From assembly GCA_002071245.1 (NCBI GenBank), contig MWEV01000009.1, positions 1-11,624 on the forward strand: a DNA stretch of 11,624 nucleotides, written 5' to 3'. The stretch is from Deltaproteobacteria bacterium ADurb.Bin026. Its GTDB lineage: Bacteria; Desulfobacterota; Syntrophorhabdia; Syntrophorhabdales; Syntrophorhabdaceae. Under the pieces are notes generated by a model. The model was not told the origin of the DNA and made no database searches. It worked only from the letters and a program-made list of their open reading frames with translations. Numbering within the stretch: the first letter of the stretch is position 1; every line of letters begins with the position of its first letter. Position numbers and translations under genes: made by a program. This document shows, in pieces, positions 7,147-11,624 of this stretch.

Positions 7147-9558
7147 ATGGAAACCAATAGTCTTTTATTGAAAGAAGGACAGTTGAAAGAGTTCAGAATA
7201 AACAAACCCCTTAAAGTATTTGGTATCGATCTTGGTACCACAAATTCAACGATTACAGAAATTACCTGGTTACCCTTAAAAGGTTCAGCAGAAATTCCTC
7301 TTTGCCAATCCATTGAAATAGAACAGCCAACAACTGAAGGTATATTCACAAGTCCTTTAGTGCCTTCGGTAGTTGCTATACTACCATCCGGTGATGCTTG
7401 GGTTGGTGAAGGAGCTAAACGCTTACGTACTGATCCCCAACAAAAAAATCTGATTCCAGAAAAAACAATATTTTTTGATACAAAAAACGATATGGGTCTA
7501 AAGAAGAGTTACTTTCTGGCTAATGAAAGCTATAATTCTGCCTGGAAAATAGCTGGTCACATTTTGGCATTTCTTAGAAACAAAGCTCAAGATATTTCTA
7601 AGACAGAACCAAATCGTATTGTAGTGACAGTTCCTGCATCGTTTCAATTGAACCAGCGACGCGATACACTTCTTGCCGCAAAAATGGCGAATCTTAATTT
7701 AAAAGAACATGACCTTCTTGATGAACCAACTGCAGCACTACTTGATTATCTTATAACTAAATCCCCTGAAAATATTTTTAAGGCAGGTATCGTTTCTAAT
7801 GTTCTTGTTTTTGATTTTGGAGGGGGAACATGTGACGTATCAATAGTACGCATAGAAATAGATAATGATACAGAGCAGTTAAAGGCATCAATGCTTTCCG
7901 TTTCCCGTTACCACAGATTAGGAGGAGGAGATATTGACGCTGCCATTGTCCACGAACATTTAATTCCTGAAATTATTGCTGAAAATAATCTCTCAAAGAA
8001 TGAACTTACATGGTCTCAAAAGAAAAAGGGGTTAGAATCACAATTACTCACCACCGCCGAATCGTTAAAGATTGCATTGTGTAAGGAAATTGACAGGCTG
8101 AAAAAGCATGGTAAATATGACTCCTCTGATAAGGATAGCATTATAGCAAAACAACCTGGTTTGAAATGCCGAATAGGCGCAAAACAATTTACATTGACCC
8201 GTCCACGGTTGGCCGCATCTGACTTTGAGAAAATCCTTGAGCCTTTTGTCGATACTGAATTTCTTTTTGCCAGAGAAACAGAATATCGGTTGACCCAATC
8301 AATTTTTGCTCCTATTCAGGATGCGTTGGAGAGATCAAAATTAACACACAGAGAAATAGATTTTGTACTACTGGTAGGAGGCAGCACCCTTATTCCTCAG
8401 GTTAAAGAAGCAATAGAGAACTATTTTAGTGAATCAAAGGTCGGAACTTTCGATGATTACCTTGATGTTCAGTTATCCGTAAGTCGTGGTGCAGCATGGC
8501 ATGCATTTTTTCTTGAAGTTATGGACAGACCTTTTATTCAGCCAGTTGTAAGTGACACTATTGCTATGGTTACCGGCAAAGATATTCCATGCACGCTAAT
8601 ACCTGCCGGAACAACACTGCCTTATCCGTCTGATGGTTCATATGCACGTTTAACAAACCTCGCCGTACCGGAAACTTTTGTTCGTGATGTTAAAATGGAA
8701 ATAATAGCCATCTCAACGAGACAACCGCTCTTTTCGGAGACATGGCACTTAGGACAAATTGTAAATGCTGGTGAGCCTATTACCTTTGAATTTAAGATTG
8801 ACAGTAATCAAGAGTTTGAATGCCGTGCTTATCTGACTAACAATCCAAAGGAAATATTTACAAAGACCATTGAAAATCCTCTCGTGAATATAGTAAGCCC
8901 GAACAAAATCCGCCTCCAGATAGAGGAATTAGAAGAAGTATTTCGTCAAAAAAGAGGATTTACTGCCGATGACAGGGAGGAGCTTATCCAAATTTCAAAA
9001 TGGTATGCTGAGCTTAAGCAGCTTGAACGTGCACAGGAATACCTCAAAACTGCTTTAAGATTAATAAACCGCCCTGATGCTGAAATCTTAAACTTACAAG
9101 GTATCAACTACGGCCAAATGGGAGATATCGAAAATCAGATAAAGGCATATAAAGAAGCAGATATGTCATCACCTTATTGGGGCGGACCCTTGTTTAACCT
9201 CGCATTAACATTAAGGCAGCATAAACGTTATGATGAAGCCCTTGAAGTAGCCAATAAGGCAATCGAAAAAGATAAGGAAAATGCAGCATATTATACCTTG
9301 AAAGGCCTTTGTCTTAAGTCTATTGGCAAAGAAAAAGAAGCCAATGAAACTTTTCATAGGGCACTGAAAATGTATAGACCTGTTGAAGAGCTGAGCGATT
9401 GGGAATTGGGTTGGCTACAAACGTGTTGTCATCAAATTAATAACAAAGAGATGATGAAAAAGATAGATATGGAAATGGAAAAGCGTAAAACACCCATTGC
9501 GCCATCGTCGTCTGCTTTACCACCCATTGTTACAGGAGGTATCCAGAAAGCATTATGA
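7147..9558 (+). CDS. Hsp70-family ATPase with C-terminal TPR repeats
   Basis: This 803-residue protein has a complete Hsp70 nucleotide-binding domain. Phosphate-1 GIDLGTTNST is at 26-35, K113 is in the position of DnaK Lys70, DEPTAALLDY has E193 matching DnaK Glu171, phosphate-2 FDFGGGTCD contains D223 and T228 (DnaK Asp194/Thr199), and the adenosine motif LLVGGSTLIP is at 408-417. The catalytic residues are kept, so ATP hydrolysis is expected. A short beta-rich stretch follows (~485-605, with TLIPAGTTLPYP), resembling a reduced substrate-binding domain. The usual helical lid is replaced by about three to four TPR units (~615-745, e.g. GDIENQIKAYKEA, KRYDEALEVANKAIEKD). A Pro/Ser-rich tail ends the chain. 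The likely role is a chaperone-like scaffold that loads or releases partner proteins in the complex. No J-domain or GrpE gene is in view. Its stop overlaps the next start (ATGA), implying coupled synthesis with the UvrD-like helicase. Confidence 0.9.
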   Translation: METNSLLLKEGQLKEFRINKPLKVFGIDLGTTNSTITEITWLPLKGSAEIPLCQSIEIEQPTTEGIFTSPLVPSVVAILPSGDAWVGEGAKRLRTDPQQKNLIPEKTIFFDTKNDMGLKKSYFLANESYNSAWKIAGHILAFLRNKAQDISKTEPNRIVVTVPASFQLNQRRDTLLAAKMANLNLKEHDLLDEPTAALLDYLITKSPENIFKAGIVSNVLVFDFGGGTCDVSIVRIEIDNDTEQLKASMLSVSRYHRLGGGDIDAAIVHEHLIPEIIAENNLSKNELTWSQKKKGLESQLLTTAESLKIALCKEIDRLKKHGKYDSSDKDSIIAKQPGLKCRIGAKQFTLTRPRLAASDFEKILEPFVDTEFLFARETEYRLTQSIFAPIQDALERSKLTHREIDFVLLVGGSTLIPQVKEAIENYFSESKVGTFDDYLDVQLSVSRGAAWHAFFLEVMDRPFIQPVVSDTIAMVTGKDIPCTLIPAGTTLPYPSDGSYARLTNLAVPETFVRDVKMEIIAISTRQPLFSETWHLGQIVNAGEPITFEFKIDSNQEFECRAYLTNNPKEIFTKTIENPLVNIVSPNKIRLQIEELEEVFRQKRGFTADDREELIQISKWYAELKQLERAQEYLKTALRLINRPDAEILNLQGINYGQMGDIENQIKAYKEADMSSPYWGGPLFNLALTLRQHKRYDEALEVANKAIEKDKENAAYYTLKGLCLKSIGKEKEANETFHRALKMYRPVEELSDWELGWLQTCCHQINNKEMMKKIDMEMEKRKTPIAPSSSALPPIVTGGIQKAL

Positions 9559-10811
9559 CGACATGGTTAATTCCCAGAATAGATCTAACACCAGAGCAAC
9601 TACGCATAGTTGAATTACCACCCACATCGCATAGGGTCATATTTGGTTTGCCAGGATCAGGCAAAACTCAGGTACTTATCCACAGAGCTGCCTATCTTAG
9701 AGATAGATATGGAGTAGCTAAAGATAAATACAAAGTTTTTATTTTAACAAATGTTCTAAGAGATTATATACGATCTGGAATCTCTTTTCTCGAATTACCC
9801 GATGACTCAGTATGTACCTTTCACTCCTGGTGTGTTGATTTTTATAAGAATCATATTTCCCAAAACCTTCCAAGAATAAACAGCAATTTCAGACCTGATT
9901 TTCTTAAAATTACAAGAACTGTTCTTCAGCATTTAAGAAAAATAGGGCACACGAGCAAGATGTTCGATTTTATTTTAGTAGATGAAGGACAAGACTTGAT
10001 ATCTGAAAGTTTTGAGATACTATGCCACATAGCCAAGCATGTTACGGTTTTTGCCGACTACCAGCAACAGATTTATGAGGGTGGCGCAAATGATAGAAAT
10101 ATCTTTGAGGCATTAAACCTGTCAGCTCAAAACGTTTCTCTTCTTGGTACATATAGAAATTCTCCAGACGTTGCTTATTTAGCATCTTATTTTATAAAAA
10201 ACAGCGAAAAAAGGTCTCAATATCTTGCACAGATTAAAAATAATCAATGTGAAAGGGAGAGACCATTGTTATATATTGCAAATAGTCTCGATGATGAAAT
10301 GGATCGATTAGCAAAGATTATTCAAAAAAGACAGGCAATGAACCAACGAATAGGAATTATTGTACCACAAAATAGGCATGTATTTGGATTAGCAGATGGT
10401 TTGAAAAAAAGAGGAATCATTGTTGAGAAAGCTGTCCCTCCGCCAGTTAAAACAAGGTCTGTAGGGAACACGTATGTGCTGTTCGATAATATGACTCCTA
10501 AAATTGCGAATTATCATAGCGCAAAAGGATTAACCTTTGACTGTGTATTGTTACCAAGACTTACTGAACGATCATTTGGCAATTTTGACGATGATTTGCG
10601 TATGCGACTCATCTTTGTTGGAATAGCAAGAGCTATGCAGTGGGTGTATTTGAGCACTGTTGAAAAAGATAAACCAAGAGAAATGTTATTGTTAGAAAAT
10701 GCAGAGAAAAATAAACATATCATTTTTCAGCGGTCTTCAGTTGGGGCGTCAGGACAACAAAAGGATTATAGCAATGAAGATATTCAAGAAGACGATTTCT
10801 CTCTTTTATAA
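9555..10811 (+). CDS. compact UvrD/PcrA-like superfamily 1 helicase
   Basis: This 418-residue protein carries the full SF1A motif set: Q-motif LTPEQ (11-15), Walker A GLPGSGKTQ (31-39, K37), motif II DEGQD (143-147), motif III FADYQQQIYEGG (from 166), motif IV TYRNS (199-203), motif V HSAKGLTFD (321-329) and motif VI VGIARA (355-360, R359 the likely arginine finger). UvrD and PcrA are about 700 residues or more. The shortfall falls between the motifs, so the 1B and 2B accessory subdomains are missing or minimal and this is a bare two-lobe motor. It may remodel nucleic acid or act as an ATP switch rather than a processive helicase. It has no obvious nuclease domain. The ATG shares four bases with the Hsp70 stop, so the two proteins are probably made in fixed ratio and interact. 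The tail (residues ~390-418) is acidic and Ser/Gln-rich. It is the last gene of the run. Confidence 0.9.
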   Translation: MTTWLIPRIDLTPEQLRIVELPPTSHRVIFGLPGSGKTQVLIHRAAYLRDRYGVAKDKYKVFILTNVLRDYIRSGISFLELPDDSVCTFHSWCVDFYKNHISQNLPRINSNFRPDFLKITRTVLQHLRKIGHTSKMFDFILVDEGQDLISESFEILCHIAKHVTVFADYQQQIYEGGANDRNIFEALNLSAQNVSLLGTYRNSPDVAYLASYFIKNSEKRSQYLAQIKNNQCERERPLLYIANSLDDEMDRLAKIIQKRQAMNQRIGIIVPQNRHVFGLADGLKKRGIIVEKAVPPPVKTRSVGNTYVLFDNMTPKIANYHSAKGLTFDCVLLPRLTERSFGNFDDDLRMRLIFVGIARAMQWVYLSTVEKDKPREMLLLENAEKNKHIIFQRSSVGASGQQKDYSNEDIQEDDFSLL

Positions 10812-10839
10812 ATATTGGGTAAAATTAAACAGATAAGGA

Positions 10840-10858
10840 AAAATCCCTATAGGATTTT
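10840..10858 (+). terminator. hairpin after the UvrD-like gene, possible terminator
   Basis: AAAATCC and GGATTTT form a perfect 7-bp stem around a five-base loop (CTATA), starting 29 bases after the helicase stop. The right arm ends in TTTT and runs on into AAAAC, so the U-tract is short. The stem is AT-rich. It is well placed to end the operon, but its strength is uncertain. Confidence 0.45.
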
Positions 10859-10939
10859 AAAACTGCCAGTAAATCTCAGGGTGTGATAGCTTGGCACTTT
10901 GAGATGGTCAAGTCTTTTCATACAACATCCAGCAGTTTT
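10859..10939. repeat. 8-bp inverted repeat AAAACTGC / GCAGTTTT
   Basis: AAAACTGC (10859-10866) is matched exactly by GCAGTTTT (10932-10939) with 65 bases between, and the match continues imperfectly on the outer side (TTAA against TTAA with one extra base). Inside, CTTG and CAAG (10890-10893 / 10909-10912) can form a second small stem. It could be part of an insertion-sequence end, a folded RNA, or chance. Confidence 0.4.
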
Positions 10940-11020
10940 TAAGTGGTTTGCTGTTCTCATCATACTGCATCCTTAACCTTTGGTAATGTTCTAAAGTACA
11001 CCTTGTCTATTCCGATCTAT

Positions 11021-11100
11021 TCGAACACTAATTCCGGTTTTATCCGAACGGCTTTTTTATGATCCTTCCCCTGCCGTCTCTACTTTATAAAAGTGTTCGA
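11021..11100. repeat. 9-bp inverted repeat flanking the istB downstream region
   Basis: TCGAACACT (11021-11029) is the exact reverse complement of AGTGTTCGA (11092-11100), which ends one base before the istB stop codon. IS21-type elements carry repeated transposase-binding sites near their ends, so this may be such a pair; the element's left end is needed to test it. Confidence 0.5.
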
Positions 11101-11101
11101 C

Positions 11102-11624
11102 CTAAGTCAAGGTTGAATATATTTTTCTCATAGAATCTTCACCTCCTTTCAATATGATCTTATGGGCATTATGGACTATCCTGTCGCATATGGCATCTGC
11201 AAGGGTAGGTTCTCCTATGATGTCATGCCATGTATCTATAGGGAACTGACTCGCAATGATGGTTGAGCGCACATTATATCTATCCTCCATGATCTCAAGG
11301 AAGTTTCTTCTTTCATCATCGGTAAAGGGATTTATCCCCCAGTCATCGATGATAAGGAGCCTTATCCTCTGGAGCCTGGACAGGAACTTTACAAAGCTTC
11401 CGTCAGCTTTTGCTATTTTCAGTTCCTGAGCCAGCCTTGGCAATCTTACATAAGTGGTGCGTATACCCTGTCTGACAGCGCTGTTGCCCAGGGCACAGGC
11501 AATATAAGTTTTGCCTGATCCGGTAGGTCCGACGATTATGATATTCTGATTGGAGCGTATCCATTCATTTTGAGATAATTTAAGGATTACGTCTTTTGAT
11601 AACCCCCTCCTGGTTCTGAAGTCT
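11102..11624 (-). CDS. istB: IS21-family helper ATPase IstB (5' partial)
   Basis: IstB is the AAA+ partner of the IstA transposase: it binds DNA and helps choose the target during cut-and-paste movement. The - strand frame is open to the window edge and encodes 173 residues of a protein usually about 250 long, so the N-terminal part and istA lie to the right. Visible parts in order: RRGLSKDVILKLSQNEWI, Walker A GPTGSGKTY (11507-11530), YVRLPRLAQEL, Walker B LLIIDDWG (about 11334-11358), the sensor-like STIIASQFP with PIDTWHDIIGEP, the arginine-containing DAICDRIVHNAHKI, and the C-terminal SMRKIYS typical of IstB. It stops with TAG at 11102-11104. A TTG at 11441-11443 is internal, not the start. 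It points towards the defence operon and is convergent with it. Confidence 0.93.
   Translation of the reverse strand, partial: DFRTRRGLSKDVILKLSQNEWIRSNQNIIIVGPTGSGKTYIACALGNSAVRQGIRTTYVRLPRLAQELKIAKADGSFVKFLSRLQRIRLLIIDDWGINPFTDDERRNFLEIMEDRYNVRSTIIASQFPIDTWHDIIGEPTLADAICDRIVHNAHKIILKGGEDSMRKIYSTLT
11102..11624 (-). mobile_element. IS21-family insertion sequence, right part (incomplete)
   Basis: The istB fragment marks an IS21-family element entering from the right edge. Its non-coding end extends left of 11102 to an undefined point in 10859-11101. istA and the left terminal repeat lie outside. Nothing shows whether the element is still active; the visible istB frame is intact. Confidence 0.85.

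Larger units (their letters stand above)
10812..11101. other. non-coding stretch between the helicase operon and the IS21 element
   Basis: These 290 bases hold no convincing gene on either strand. They contain a hairpin just after the UvrD-like gene (10840-10858), an 8-bp inverted repeat (10859-10866 / 10932-10939), and a 9-bp inverted repeat near the istB stop (11021-11029 / 11092-11100). The right end of the insertion sequence must lie in here, probably with the TG...CA ends typical of IS21, but without the other end it cannot be placed. Confidence 0.6.

Noticed and set aside
11034..11058. CCGGTT...AACGG followed by a T-run as an intrinsic terminator
   Set aside because: The stem is five pairs with a bulge and lies more than 200 bases from the operon end; the hairpin at 10840 is a better candidate.
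11441..11443. TTG as the start of a 113-residue IstB
   Set aside because: The frame continues upstream through the Walker A motif to the window edge, so a start here would remove the ATPase core.

Overview
The window looks like a bacterial accessory or defence-island region. It is AT-rich overall (roughly 40% GC by eye) and tightly packed on the + strand. Genes mostly start at ATG behind purine-rich ribosome-binding sites, and the gene families (type IIG-like methyltransferase, AlbA_2 ATPase, PLD/SNF2 helicase, Hsp70-TPR, IS21) are typical of mobile defence DNA. The host cannot be fixed from this stretch; a Gram-negative, possibly anaerobic or environmental lineage is a guess.

Layout: (a) 2-1390, the C-terminal 462 residues of an Eco57I-type N6-adenine DNA methyltransferase / type IIG-like protein whose start lies left of the window. 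(b) 1391-1717, a gene-poor stretch with two small, overlapping, doubtful reading frames that look like a decayed gene. (c) 1718-3085, an AlbA_2 / GHKL-like ATPase with a C-terminal winged helix; its linker is built from a 12-bp in-frame tandem repeat. (d) 3141-10811, four closely spaced genes: a PLD-nuclease/SNF2-helicase fusion, a Mrr_N-type winged-helix protein, an Hsp70 whose C-terminus is TPR rather than the usual lid, and a compact UvrD-like SF1 helicase that overlaps the Hsp70 gene by ATGA. (e) 10812-11101, non-coding DNA with a terminator-like hairpin and two inverted-repeat pairs. (f) 11102-11624 on the - strand, the 3' part of an IS21-family istB gene whose 5' end lies beyond the window.

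How they may work together (inference): the four genes in (d) read as one operon holding two helicases, one predicted nuclease domain, a DNA-binding adaptor and a chaperone-like ATPase scaffold, next to a DNA modification enzyme. The parts resemble DISARM (N6-methyltransferase, SNF2, PLD), but neither DrmA nor DrmB is visible and PLD and SNF2 are one chain. I do not recognise the four-gene set as a named system, and it is the best candidate here for an undescribed anti-invader module.
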